From NCBI RefSeq assembly GCF_011365745.1, contig NZ_JAAOBY010000002.1:186001-250000 (forward strand): a stretch of DNA of 64,000 nt, written 5' to 3'. The first letter of the stretch is position 1. Each line of letters begins with the position of its first letter. Below the pieces are notes generated by a model. That model saw nothing but the letters and a program-made list of their open reading frames with translations, was not told where the DNA came from and ran no database searches. The translations under genes were made by a program, and so were the position numbers. The stretch is from Flavobacterium turcicum (GTDB lineage Bacteria > Bacteroidota > Bacteroidia > Flavobacteriales > Flavobacteriaceae). This document shows positions 9,515 through 18,317 of this stretch, one piece after another.

Positions 9515-10795
9515 TTAAAATGTGTTGTTCATTTTTTGTTTGATCTCATCTAGGCAAAGGTTGTTGATACTGCCTTCGTGAGTGTGTTGCGTAGCTTGAG
9601 GCGATTGGTAGCTGCCGTTTTCCAATTGTTCTGCAACGGCTTTGTAGGCATCTCTAAAAGGCATTCCAGCTACTACCATTTCATTTAAAGTGTCTACCGT
9701 AAACAAATAATCGTATTTTTTATCATTCAAGATATGCTCCTTAATTTGAATGTCTTTGATTGAAAATAAAGCAATATCCAAACAAGCTTTTAAGTTTTGT
9801 ATGGCCGGAAACAGACCTTCTTTTAAGAGTTGTAAATCACGGTGGTAACCACTTGGTAAATTGTTAGTTATTAGCGTAATTTCATAAGGCAAAGCTTGAA
9901 TTTTGTTGCATTTTCCACGAATTAATTCAAAAACATCGGGGTTTTTTTTGTGAGGCATGATGCTCGAACCCGTGGTTAAATATGCAGGTAAACCAATAAA
10001 ATCAAAATTCTGACTCATGTACAAGCATACGTCCATTGAGAATTTTGCCAAAGTTGCTGCTACACTGCTCATGGCAAAAGCAACGCTTTTTTCTGATTTT
10101 CCTCGGCTCATTTGTGCAGCTACCGAGTTGAATTTTAAAGTTTTAAAACCCAATTCAGCAGTTGTAAAACTTCGATTGATGGGAAATGAACTGCCATAAC
10201 CTGCTGCCGAGCCAAGCGGATTTTGGTCGACAATAGCAAGTGCTGCATTGAGCATGCTTATGTCGTCAATTAAAGTTTCGGCGTATGCAGAAAACCACAT
10301 CCCGAAAGAGGAAGGCATGGCGATTTGCAAATGTGTATAACCTGGCAATAGTACATTTTGATGCTGCTTAGCCAAATCCATCAGCAAATCGAATAGTGCT
10401 TTTACTTGGGTTTTGAAATCGGTTACGACATCTTTTAGGTACAAGTTTACATCTACAAGAACTTGATCGTTACGAGAACGAGCGGTGTGTATTTTTTTAC
10501 CAGCATCGCCGAGTTTTTCGGTTAGTAGGTATTCAATTTTTGAATGCACATCTTCAAAACTATCTTCAATTTCAAATTGACCAGCTTCCACATCTTTTAT
10601 GATTTGTTCCAAGGCTTTGACCAAAGAGTGTGTTTCTTCGTTGCTTAATAAGCCAATGGAGCCTAACATTTTGGCATGCGCAATGGAGCCTAGCGCATCG
10701 TACTTAGCAAGTACTAAGTCTAATTCTCGGTCGTTGCCAACGGTAAAATGTTCTATTTGTTTGTCTGTAGGTATTCCTTTTTCCCAAAGTTTCAT
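9515..10795 (-). CDS. argH: Argininosuccinate lyase
   Basis: 426 residues from MKLWEKG; an upstream in-frame extension to 10927 runs through an intergenic repeat and is not coding. ArgH cleaves argininosuccinate to arginine and fumarate, the last step of arginine synthesis. Family marks: LDLVLAKYDALGSIAHAKML, DVHSKIEYLL, the HTARSRNDQV block near residues 105-114, PGYTHLQIAMP (catalytic His), and the signature GSSIMPHKKNPD with the catalytic Ser. It is the last gene of the minus-strand arg operon. A repeat element lies between it and argE'. Confidence 0.96.
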   Translation of the reverse strand: MKLWEKGIPTDKQIEHFTVGNDRELDLVLAKYDALGSIAHAKMLGSIGLLSNEETHSLVKALEQIIKDVEAGQFEIEDSFEDVHSKIEYLLTEKLGDAGKKIHTARSRNDQVLVDVNLYLKDVVTDFKTQVKALFDLLMDLAKQHQNVLLPGYTHLQIAMPSSFGMWFSAYAETLIDDISMLNAALAIVDQNPLGSAAGYGSSFPINRSFTTAELGFKTLKFNSVAAQMSRGKSEKSVAFAMSSVAATLAKFSMDVCLYMSQNFDFIGLPAYLTTGSSIMPHKKNPDVFELIRGKCNKIQALPYEITLITNNLPSGYHRDLQLLKEGLFPAIQNLKACLDIALFSIKDIQIKEHILNDKKYDYLFTVDTLNEMVVAGMPFRDAYKAVAEQLENGSYQSPQATQHTHEGSINNLCLDEIKQKMNNTF

Positions 10796-10870
10796 ATTCG
10801 TTTTTGTTTCAGGTTTACCATTTCGATTTGTATTTGAAAAGGTAAAATAGGTTTTTATTAGTTTTGTTTG

Positions 10871-10948
10871 TAGCCATGGTAGTAGTGAAAATCCTTTTAT
10901 GGCGGGGTTCGCCATGAAAGATTGCAACGTATAGCAGGATTAGCTCCT
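10871..10948 (+). repeat. Interspersed intergenic repeat, copy 2 (argE'-argH gap)
   Basis: It begins TAGCCATGGTAGTAGTGAAA and ends GTATAGCAGGATTAGCTCCT. The core is a strong hairpin in which CTTTTATGGCG pairs with CGCCATGAAAG around a five-base loop. It shares the framework of the copies at 153-215 and 16269-16373. Its 3' end crosses the argE' stop region (argE' ends at 10940). It lies inside the arg transcript, antisense to this orientation. Confidence 0.7.
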
Positions 10949-12010
10949 AAAAAAATCGCTTAGGATTTGAATGTACAATTGAATTCCTTCTTCGATTTCG
11001 TTGAGGTATATAAATTCGTTAGCTGAATGTGACCGCAGTGTATCGCCAGGACCAAGTTTTAAAGATTGGCAACTCAAAACCGACTGATCAGAAAGGGTAG
11101 GAGAGCCATATGTGGTGCGGCCTAGCGCAACTCCTGCCTGAACTAGCCCGTGATTTAAAGGAATAGACGAGGCGTTGAGGTGCATGGATCTTGGGATAAC
11201 TTGCGCTGTAAGATGTGCTGCTATGGTTTGTAAAATCTCTTCATTGCTGTAGCAATCATTTACTCGAATATCGACCACCAAATGGCATTCGGCGGGAACT
11301 ACGTTGTGTTGTTTGCCTGCATTGATTTGCGTTACCGTCATTTTAACCGGCCCAAGAACTTCTGAAACTTTATCGAATTGAAAACTATTGAACCACTCGA
11401 TAATCGGAATGGCATTGTAAATAGCGTTATCCGGATTGTGATGTGCCGCATGGCTTGCTGTACCTTTAACGACTACATCAAGCACTAATAATCCTTTTTC
11501 GGCAACGGCTAGTTGCATTAAAGTTGGTTCGCCCACAATGGCGCAGTCTAGTTCAGGTAAGTGTTGCAAAACGCTGTTTAAGCCGTTTTTTCCGCTGCTT
11601 TCCTCTTCTGCCGAAGCTACTATTACTAAATTGTATGGTAGGTTTTCAAGAGGGAAAAAATGTGTAAAAGTAGCCAATAACGATACCAAGCAACCTCCAG
11701 CATCATTGCTACCTAAGCCAAAAAGTTTGCCCTCTTGTTCGATTGGTTCAAATGGATCGAGGGTATAACCTTGATTGGGTTTTACCGTATCATGATGTGA
11801 ATTGAGCAGTAAGGTTGGTTTTGATGCATCAAAAAAGCGGTTGTAGGCCCAAACATTATTGTTTTCGCGCTCAAAAGGAATGGCATTGGTGCGAAACCAA
11901 TTTTCAATCAATAGTGCGGTTTGCTGCTCTTCGCTGGAGAAAGATGGAGTCGCGATGAGTGCTTTGAGCAAACTGATGGCCTCTTGTGTAAGTTGTGCTG
12001 TGTTTTTCAT
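10940..12010 (-). CDS. argE: M20 deacylase ArgE' (N-acylcitrulline/ornithine deacylase)
   Basis: About 356 residues. I use the ATG at 12010 (MKNTAQL); a GTG at 12025 is the alternative. M20-family zinc peptidase: LLNSHHDTVKP (metal His and Asp), GSNDAGG (bridging Asp), ASAEEESSGKNG (catalytic Glu pair), AIVGEPT, and a dimerisation domain with KGTASHAAHHNPDNAI; RSHSANE near the end supplies the last metal His. In Bacteroidota the carbamoyl transfer acts on acylated ornithine, so the matching deacylase removes the acyl group from N-acylcitrulline. The position between argB and argH supports this role. The acyl group (acetyl or succinyl) cannot be told from the sequence. Confidence 0.88.
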   Translation of the reverse strand: MKNTAQLTQEAISLLKALIATPSFSSEEQQTALLIENWFRTNAIPFERENNNVWAYNRFFDASKPTLLLNSHHDTVKPNQGYTLDPFEPIEQEGKLFGLGSNDAGGCLVSLLATFTHFFPLENLPYNLVIVASAEEESSGKNGLNSVLQHLPELDCAIVGEPTLMQLAVAEKGLLVLDVVVKGTASHAAHHNPDNAIYNAIPIIEWFNSFQFDKVSEVLGPVKMTVTQINAGKQHNVVPAECHLVVDIRVNDCYSNEEILQTIAAHLTAQVIPRSMHLNASSIPLNHGLVQAGVALGRTTYGSPTLSDQSVLSCQSLKLGPGDTLRSHSANEFIYLNEIEEGIQLYIQILSDFFRS

Positions 12011-12088
12011 AAGTTGGGTTGCCACAAATATGGGTTTGGAACGGTGAAAGGTTGCAATAAATTGTAAGTAGTACAGTTCCTAGGTGGT

Positions 12089-12874
12089 TTATAAGTTAAT
12101 AGTGGTACAAATGGTTTTATTGTTTTGTAACATTTGGCGTTTGCCAATTTTGATGCTCTGCACACCTTGTTTAAGGCTTTTGAAGCAGTTGTCCAGTTTT
12201 GGAATCATGCCTGAATGTATGGCGTCTTCTTCTTTTAATTTGGCATACAAGCTAGCGTTTAATTGTTCGATTACCGAATCATCATCATTGCTATCAGATA
12301 GAACGCCTGCTTTTTCAAAACAATAATTTAAAGTTACCTCAAAATGTGCTGAAAGTGCAATGGCCAATTCACTGGCAATAGTATCCGCATTTGTGTTGAG
12401 TAATTGCCCCTGTTTATCATGAGTTATAGCGCAAAAAACAGGTACAATTCCGGTATTTACTAGTGTTTGAAGCAAAGTCGAATTTACATGAGTAACATCA
12501 CCTACAAAACCGTAATCAATAGTGGGGTGATTTCTTTTTTGTGATTGGATTAAATTTCCATCAGCACCGGTAAATCCCATTGCGTTGATTTGGTTAGCTT
12601 GCAACTGTGCCACAATGTTTTTATTGATTTGGCCTGCATAAATCATAACGGCAACATCAAGCATTGCGGCATCAGTGATGCGTCGCCCATCAATTAAAAC
12701 AGGAGTTAAGCCCATGCTCTCAGCCATTTTAGTAGCTGATTTTCCGCCACCGTGAACGAGTAATTTAAACCCTTCCATGTTTGCGAAATCGTTTAAAAAC
12801 AGCGCTAATTCAGTTGGATTGTCAATGACATTGCCACCAATTTTTATTATCGTTATTGGTTTTTTATCTTCCAT
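12089..12874 (-). CDS. argB: N-acylglutamate kinase
   Basis: 261 residues, amino-acid kinase fold. It phosphorylates N-acetyl- (or N-succinyl-) glutamate, the second step of the pathway. Motifs: IIKIGGNVIDN (phosphate-binding Lys), LLVHGGGKSAT, the substrate-binding segment LIDGRRITDAAML, GFTGADGNLI, and LNTNADTIASELA in the ATP domain. There is no long N-terminal helix of the kind that arginine-sensitive hexameric kinases carry, so direct arginine feedback looks unlikely. That inference comes from length alone. The gene lies between argF' and argE' in one minus-strand operon. Confidence 0.92.
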   Translation of the reverse strand: MEDKKPITIIKIGGNVIDNPTELALFLNDFANMEGFKLLVHGGGKSATKMAESMGLTPVLIDGRRITDAAMLDVAVMIYAGQINKNIVAQLQANQINAMGFTGADGNLIQSQKRNHPTIDYGFVGDVTHVNSTLLQTLVNTGIVPVFCAITHDKQGQLLNTNADTIASELAIALSAHFEVTLNYCFEKAGVLSDSNDDDSVIEQLNASLYAKLKEEDAIHSGMIPKLDNCFKSLKQGVQSIKIGKRQMLQNNKTICTTINL

Positions 12875-12950
12875 TTAAAAAGGTTTCTGAGGCACTGAAA
12901 TACAAAGCTTCTGAGGACTTAGAGCCTTAGAAAGTTTGCATCCCAATGCC

Positions 12951-13892
12951 TTATTTTTTTAATATTTTTTGCAAGACCAATTGTGCAGAGTAAGTTCGGT
13001 TATTGGCTTGTTCAATTACAACAGAATTTGGACCGTCAAGTACTTCATCAGTTACAATTACATTTCTACGTACTGGCAAACAATGCATGAATTTAGCGTT
13101 ATTGGTCAGTTTCATTTTTTCGGCCGTAACTGTCCAATTTGGGTCGGAATTTGTAATTTGACCGTATTCGTTGTAATTGCTCCAGTTTTTGGCGTATATA
13201 AAATCAGCATTTTCAAAAGCTTTGTCTTGATCGTATTCAATGTGCGAATCTTTAGTAATTTCTGGATTAAGCTCATAGCCTTTCGGATGAGTGATTACAA
13301 ATTCGGCATCTTGTAACTGCATCATTTCTACAAAAGAATTGGCTACAGCTTGAGGCAAAGCTTTAGGATGAGGTGCCCAAGTGAGAACTACTTTGGGTCG
13401 TGCTTTTGTTTTGTACTCGGCAATCGTGATGGCATCGGCCAAAGCTTGTAGCGGATGACCAGTAGCACCTTCCATATTGACAATAGGAACGGTAGCGTAT
13501 TTTAAAAACCCCGCCATTACTGTTTCAGCATTGTCTTTTTCTTTGTCTTGCAAACCCGCAAATGCACGTACAGCAATAATATCACAATATTGGGAAACTA
13601 CCGCTGCAGCTTCTTTGATATGCTCTGACGAACCAGAATTCATTATGGCGCCATCTTCGTACTCAAGCGTCCAACCTTCGCTGCCAAAGTTCATCACCAT
13701 GACGTTCATACCAAGGTTTAAGGCTGCTTTTTGCGTACTCAAACGGGTACGAAGGCTTGGATTAAAAAACAACATTCCTAGTGTTTTATTTTTGCCTAGT
13801 TTTTTATTCTTTAAAGGTTTTTTCTTGATTTTTATGGCTTGTTGAACCCATTGGTCCAAATTATCTATGTCTTTAATTGAAGTGTAATTCAT
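12951..13892 (-). CDS. argF': N-acylornithine carbamoyltransferase (ArgF' type)
   Basis: 313 residues. It transfers the carbamoyl group to N-acetyl- or N-succinyl-ornithine rather than ornithine. Marks: carbamoyl-phosphate loop FFNPSLRTR (42-50), SEGWTLEYEDG (72-81), NSGSSEHIKEAAAVV (85-99), GATGHPLQALADA, the WAPHPKALPQAV block typical of the acylornithine branch, and HCLPVRRN near the C-terminus. The residue before EHI is Ser89. As I recall, this position is Pro90 in the Bacteroides fragilis succinylornithine enzyme and Glu92 in the Xanthomonas acetylornithine enzyme, so substrate choice is open. It sits between argD and argB. Confidence 0.9.
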   Translation of the reverse strand: MNYTSIKDIDNLDQWVQQAIKIKKKPLKNKKLGKNKTLGMLFFNPSLRTRLSTQKAALNLGMNVMVMNFGSEGWTLEYEDGAIMNSGSSEHIKEAAAVVSQYCDIIAVRAFAGLQDKEKDNAETVMAGFLKYATVPIVNMEGATGHPLQALADAITIAEYKTKARPKVVLTWAPHPKALPQAVANSFVEMMQLQDAEFVITHPKGYELNPEITKDSHIEYDQDKAFENADFIYAKNWSNYNEYGQITNSDPNWTVTAEKMKLTNNAKFMHCLPVRRNVIVTDEVLDGPNSVVIEQANNRTYSAQLVLQKILKK

Positions 13893-13992
13893 GGTACAAT
13901 TGATTTAATTTTCTAAAATCGATTTGTTGTGCAATGTATTGATTTAAGGTAATTGTTTACTTTAAGTAATTGATGTAATCATTTTATCCTTA

Positions 13993-15129
13993 TTATTTTA
14001 ATTCTGCTAATGATTCTTGTAATGCTTTGATAAAAGTATCTATTGCAGCAGTTGTAATTGTAAGAGGTGGTAAAATGCGCAATAAGTTTTTATTGCTTGA
14101 TCCTCCGGTGAAAATGTGTTTTTCGATGATCATTTTCTTTCTCAAGTCGTTTACATCAAAATCGAACTCTACACCAAGCATTAAGCCGCGTCCTTTTACT
14201 TTGATGATTTCTGGAATAATCTTGATGGCTTCCATAAAGTAAGCTTCCACTTTTTGTGCATTTTCCATTAAATGCTGTTTTTCGATGATATCTAATACGG
14301 CAATACTAGCTGCACAGGCCAAATGACTTCCTCCAAAAGTAGTCCCAAGTAAACCGTAGCTCGCTTTAAAATGTGGTGCTATTAAAATTCCGCCAATAGG
14401 AAAACCGTTGCCCATACCTTTTGCCATGCAAATGATATCAGGTTGAATATCATGAAACTGATGTGCGAAAAATTTACCGCTACGTCCAAAACCTGATTGT
14501 ACTTCATCTAAGATTAAAACCACATCATGTGCCTTGCAAGCTTTTTCTAAGGCTTGAAAAAAGCCTGTGGTTCCCATGTCAAGACCACCAACTCCTTGAA
14601 TTGGCTCAATAATTACGCCTGCAACATCTCCTTTGGCTAATTCTGCTTCAACAAGTTCGATTTGGTTGAGTGGTAAAAAAGTAACCACTTGTTGCGCATT
14701 AATTGGTGCAACAATTTTTTTGTTATCGGTAGTAGCTACGGCTGCTGATGTACGGCCGTGAAAGGCATTTTCAAAGGAAATAATTCTAGACTTTTGGGTA
14801 TGAAAAGAAGCCATTTTTAAAGCGTTCTCGTTTGCCTCGGCACCAGAGCTGCATAAAAATAGGTTGTAATCCGTATAGCCAGACATTTGACCGAGCCTTT
14901 CAGCTAATTCAACTTGTAATGGATTTTGAATGGCATTTGAATAAAAACTCAATTGAGCAAGCTGTGCGCTAACTTTGGCTACATATTCCGGTTGGCTGTG
15001 GCCAATAGAAATCACTCCGTGGCCAGAATATAAATCTAAATATTCAATTCCTTTGTCGTCAGTGATGATGCAATCTAAGGCTTTTACGGGAGTAATTGGA
15101 TATAATGGGTAAACGTCGAATAAGTTCAT
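13993..15129 (-). CDS. argD: N-acylornithine aminotransferase
   Basis: 378 residues, class III PLP aminotransferase. It converts N-acylglutamate semialdehyde to N-acylornithine with glutamate as amino donor. Motifs: DLYSGHGVISIGHSQPE, LCSSGAEANENALKMA (PLP phosphate site), SFENAFHGRT, and VLILDEVQSGFGRSGKFFAH with the PLP-binding Asp. The Schiff-base Lys lies in ICMAKGMGNGFPIGG and is followed by LLGTTFGGSHLACAA. It lies between argC and argF'. The 88-base gap to argC holds short TTTAAA-rich direct repeats but no hairpin. Confidence 0.94.
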   Translation of the reverse strand: MNLFDVYPLYPITPVKALDCIITDDKGIEYLDLYSGHGVISIGHSQPEYVAKVSAQLAQLSFYSNAIQNPLQVELAERLGQMSGYTDYNLFLCSSGAEANENALKMASFHTQKSRIISFENAFHGRTSAAVATTDNKKIVAPINAQQVVTFLPLNQIELVEAELAKGDVAGVIIEPIQGVGGLDMGTTGFFQALEKACKAHDVVLILDEVQSGFGRSGKFFAHQFHDIQPDIICMAKGMGNGFPIGGILIAPHFKASYGLLGTTFGGSHLACAASIAVLDIIEKQHLMENAQKVEAYFMEAIKIIPEIIKVKGRGLMLGVEFDFDVNDLRKKMIIEKHIFTGGSSNKNLLRILPPLTITTAAIDTFIKALQESLAELK

Positions 15130-15217
15130 TTTCTTTTAAATTTAAAGATTTAAAGATTTAAGAATTTAAAAATTTAGTATTGTATAAAATTTTAAATCCC
15201 TCAATCTTATAATTTTT

Positions 15218-16195
15218 TTAGAATCCTGATGGTTTTAATTGTAAACCAGTTGTTTCATCAAGGCCAAACATTAGATTCATATTTTGAATGGCTTGTCCTG
15301 AGGCTCCTTTTACAAGATTGTCAATTATAGAGGTGATTAATAGTCGGTCGCCTTTTTTCATGAAACTGATAATGCATTTGTTGGTTTGTACCACTTGCTT
15401 CATGTTGATGTTGGTTGTGGTGATGGTAACAAATGGATGGTCTTTGTAAAAGGCTTCGTATTGTGCAACTATTTCTTCTAAACTTTTAATGCAATGGGTG
15501 TACAATGTTGCAAATATTCCGCGTGGAAAATCTCCGCGATTGGGTATAAAAAGCAGCTCTTGACTGAAATTTCCTTGTAGTGAAGCTATACTTTGATTGA
15601 TTTCTGCAAGATGTTGATGTTCAAAAGCTTTGTAGTGCGACATGTTGTTATTTCTCCAACTGAAATGACTTGTTTCTGATGGACTTACACCTGCGCCTGT
15701 GCTTCCCGTTGTGGCGTTAATATGCACTTCGGTTGTAATTTGATTGGCTTGCGCCAAAGGCAATAAGGCAAGTTGAATTGCGGTGGCAAAACAACCTGGA
15801 TTTGCAATATAGTTGGCTGTTTTGATTTTGCTTTTTTGCAATTCAGGTAGTCCGTACACAAAGGTTTTGTTTTGAAATATTTGATCATCGTGCAATCTGA
15901 AATCGTTACCTAAATCGATTATTTTGGTATGATTTGCAAATTGGTTGGCTTCAAGAAAAGCTTTTGACTTGCCATGTCCGAGGCATAAAAAAACTACGTT
16001 GACGTTTGGATTTATGACATTGGTAAAATGCAAATCAGTATCGCCTAATAAATCATGGTGCGCTACTGAAATTGGTTTACCCGCATTTGTAGTGCTGTAA
16101 ACAAAATCGATAGTAGCATACGGATGGTATAGTAAAATACGAATGAGTTCGCCTGCAGTGTAGCCTGATCCTCCTATAATTCCAATTGTTATCAT
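15218..16195 (-). CDS. argC: N-acylglutamyl-phosphate reductase
   Basis: 325 residues from MITIGIIGG. The frame stays open to 16375, but the extra 60 codons are a translated interspersed repeat, so I place the start at 16195. It reduces N-acylglutamyl phosphate to the semialdehyde with NADPH. Evidence: Rossmann motif GIIGGSGYTAGELIRIL, the active-site Cys in ANPGCFATA (near residue 137), ATTGSTGAG, GVSPSETSHFSWR, and NRGDFPRGI. It follows argG across a gap of about 190 bases that carries the repeat. Confidence 0.94.
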   Translation of the reverse strand: MITIGIIGGSGYTAGELIRILLYHPYATIDFVYSTTNAGKPISVAHHDLLGDTDLHFTNVINPNVNVVFLCLGHGKSKAFLEANQFANHTKIIDLGNDFRLHDDQIFQNKTFVYGLPELQKSKIKTANYIANPGCFATAIQLALLPLAQANQITTEVHINATTGSTGAGVSPSETSHFSWRNNNMSHYKAFEHQHLAEINQSIASLQGNFSQELLFIPNRGDFPRGIFATLYTHCIKSLEEIVAQYEAFYKDHPFVTITTTNINMKQVVQTNKCIISFMKKGDRLLITSIIDNLVKGASGQAIQNMNLMFGLDETTGLQLKPSGF

Positions 16196-16268
16196 AATTC
16201 TATTTTTTTCCTTGGCATTTTTGCCTATTTGATTCTTGTAGCGATGCAAATATGTTGTTGTATTCCTG

Positions 16269-16373
16269 CGCGTGTGCGTGAGGGGTAGCAGCGGTATCCT
16301 TTTGTGAGGCTTTTTGCCGAGCAAAAGATATAGCGGATGACCCGACCCGCAGTTTTTACGAAGGGTCACGCCC
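16269..16373 (+). repeat. Interspersed intergenic repeat, copy 3 (argG-argC gap)
   Basis: It reads GGTAGCAGCGGTATCC, a nested hairpin (CTTTTG with CAAAAG and GGC with GCC), then ATATAGCGGATGACCCGACC, ending GGGTCACGCCC. Its reverse complement lines up along its length with the copy at 38203-38298 (GGGCGTnACCC, GCGGGTCGGG, CGCTnTATCTTTTG, CACAAAAGGATnCCGCT). It sits inside the arg operon, upstream of argC. Confidence 0.8.
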
Positions 16374-16387
16374 AAAAGAATATCAGC

Positions 16388-17590
16388 TTAATCCTCGTAC
16401 GTCAATTGGTTTACCGATGAAAAGATGTTTTGCGCGTTACCTAATATTTTGATGAATCCTTTGGCATCATCAGCGGTCCATGCATTGTTCATTTCGCCGT
16501 ATTGACCAAAACCAGTGTTCATTAAATCGTTCTCCGACTCGATACCGTCAAGCGAAAAATGATAGGGTTGCAAGGTCACGGTCACAATTCCGTTGACAGT
16601 TTTTTGGGTGTCTTCAAGAAAAGTTTCGATGTTACGCATTACGGGATCAAGAAATTGACCTTCGTGAAAAAGCATGCCGTACCAATTGCCTAGTTGTTCT
16701 TTCCAGTATTGTTGCCATTTGCCCAAAGTATGTTTTTCGAGCAAGTGGTGCGCTTTGATGATGATCATTGGGGCCGCAGCCTCGAAACCAACACGACCTT
16801 TGATACCAATAATGGTGTCGCCTACGTGGATGTCACGGCCAATGGCGTACGCGCTAGCAATTTTTTCGAGAGTGACGATGTTGTTTGATGGTTTGTCTGC
16901 AATGCCATTTACAGCAACAAGTTCACCTTTTTGAAACTCCAATGTTACTTTTTCGTGCCCTTCTTTGATTAACTGCGAAGGATAAGCCTCGCTAGGCAAA
17001 GGTTGTCCTGAAGTCAATGTTTCTTTTCCACCTACGCTGGTTCCCCAAAGTCCTTTGTTGATAGAATATTGGGCTTTTTCCCAAGAATAATGTACGCCGT
17101 TTTTGGCTAAATAATCAACCTCTTCTTGACGCGAAAGTTTTAAGTCACGAATAGGAGTGATGATTTCAATCTCAGGAGCAATGGTTTGAAAGATTAGGTC
17201 GAAACGAATTTGGTCATTTCCGGCACCCGTACTTCCATGTGCAATTGCGGTTGCTCCAACAGATTTGGCGTATTTGATGGCTTCAATAGCTTGAAAAACA
17301 CGTTCAGCACTTACAGAAAGTGGGTACGTATTGTTTTTCAGAACGTTTCCATAAATAAGGTATTTGATAGCTTTGTTGTAATATTTATCAAGAATGGTAA
17401 GATTGGCGTGTTTGGCACTTCCTAATTCGTAGGCTCTTGCTTCGATAGCTTCCAACTCGGCATCATCAAAACCACCTGTGTTGATTAGTACGGTGTGTAC
17501 TTCAAAGCCTTTTTCGTTTTTTAAATATTTTAAACAATATGAGGTGTCTAATCCGCCGCTGTAGGCTAAAACTACTTTTTTATTTTCCAT
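16388..17590 (-). CDS. argG: Argininosuccinate synthase
   Basis: 400 residues, normal for ArgG. It joins citrulline and aspartate with ATP. Marks: the N-type ATP pyrophosphatase loop VLAYSGGLDTSYCLKYL (residues 7-23), AHGSTGAGNDQIRF near residue 117, PIRDLKLSRQEEVDYL, NKGLWGTSVGGKE, and EKHTLGKWQQYWKEQLGNWY near residue 284. It is the second gene of the operon, after the GNAT gene. In the acylated pathway it acts after ArgE', on free citrulline. Confidence 0.96.
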   Translation of the reverse strand: MENKKVVLAYSGGLDTSYCLKYLKNEKGFEVHTVLINTGGFDDAELEAIEARAYELGSAKHANLTILDKYYNKAIKYLIYGNVLKNNTYPLSVSAERVFQAIEAIKYAKSVGATAIAHGSTGAGNDQIRFDLIFQTIAPEIEIITPIRDLKLSRQEEVDYLAKNGVHYSWEKAQYSINKGLWGTSVGGKETLTSGQPLPSEAYPSQLIKEGHEKVTLEFQKGELVAVNGIADKPSNNIVTLEKIASAYAIGRDIHVGDTIIGIKGRVGFEAAAPMIIIKAHHLLEKHTLGKWQQYWKEQLGNWYGMLFHEGQFLDPVMRNIETFLEDTQKTVNGIVTVTLQPYHFSLDGIESENDLMNTGFGQYGEMNNAWTADDAKGFIKILGNAQNIFSSVNQLTYED

Positions 17591-17693
17591 TTGTGTTTTA
17601 TTTTTTGTTGGGCTATTGCCGCTTAATGTCTATTTTTTCTTGTACACTATTTTAGCTTTAAAGTGTACTTTTAATTATTTAGGAGTGAACCTT

Positions 17694-18317
17694 TCAAAAA
17701 AGTTTTGGTAAAAAGAGCGCTTGCTTTATTTTCTTTAAACGGTTCCAAATCCGGACATTAAAATCGTGTTTTGGTGGAATCTTAGGTTTCTCAGCAGGAT
17801 CGTATAACATACCTGTACAAAGACACATTTTGTATTCTTTGCTTTTTAAAATTTCAAAATTTGTACAGGTTTTACAGCCTGCCCAAAAAGTTGGATCATT
17901 GGTCAACTCTGAAAAAGGTACTGGTTTGTAACCTAAGTCCGAATTGATTTTCATCACTGCCAATCCCGTCGTAATACCAAATACTTTGGCGCCAGGATAT
18001 TTTTGTTGAGAATACGTAAAAACAAAAGTTTTGATTTTTTTGGCTAAACCATGATTGCGATAATTTGGATGTACAATTAAACCAGAATGCGCTACAAATT
18101 GGCCGTGCTGCCAGCTTTCGATATAGCAAAATCCTGCAAAATTGCCATTTTCAAGAGCAATTACAGCATCTTTGGTTTCCATTTTTTTCTGGATGTACTC
18201 AGGAGTTCTTTTGGCAATACCAGTACCTCTCAGCAAGGCTGAAAGTTCGATGGTATCGCAAATTTCTTGCGCATATTTATAGTGTTCTTCCTGAGCGGTT
18301 ACAATAGAAATATTCAT
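17694..18317 (-). CDS. GNAT acyltransferase, candidate first enzyme of arginine synthesis
   Basis: 207 residues. The GNAT core includes VAHSGLIVHPNYRNHGLAKK (residues about 76-95) with the acyl-CoA loop RNHGLA, then VFGITTGLAVMKINSDLGYK. A cysteine-rich C-terminal part follows: WAGCKTC, KMCLCTGM (four or five Cys), which could bind a metal. No argA or argJ is seen elsewhere in the window, and this gene leads the arg operon 104 bases before argG. I infer that it supplies N-acetyl- or N-succinyl-glutamate. It is a plain single-domain GNAT, not the kinase-GNAT fusion of E. coli ArgA. The fold is well supported; the substrate is inferred from context. Confidence 0.8.
   Translation of the reverse strand: MNISIVTAQEEHYKYAQEICDTIELSALLRGTGIAKRTPEYIQKKMETKDAVIALENGNFAGFCYIESWQHGQFVAHSGLIVHPNYRNHGLAKKIKTFVFTYSQQKYPGAKVFGITTGLAVMKINSDLGYKPVPFSELTNDPTFWAGCKTCTNFEILKSKEYKMCLCTGMLYDPAEKPKIPPKHDFNVRIWNRLKKIKQALFLPKLF

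Noticed and set aside
10796..10927. 44-codon N-terminal extension of argH
   Set aside because: It covers the repeat-bearing gap; ArgH proteins begin at MKLWEKG.
16196..16375. 60-codon N-terminal extension of argC
   Set aside because: It is the translated interspersed repeat; the normal ArgC start MITIGIIGG follows.
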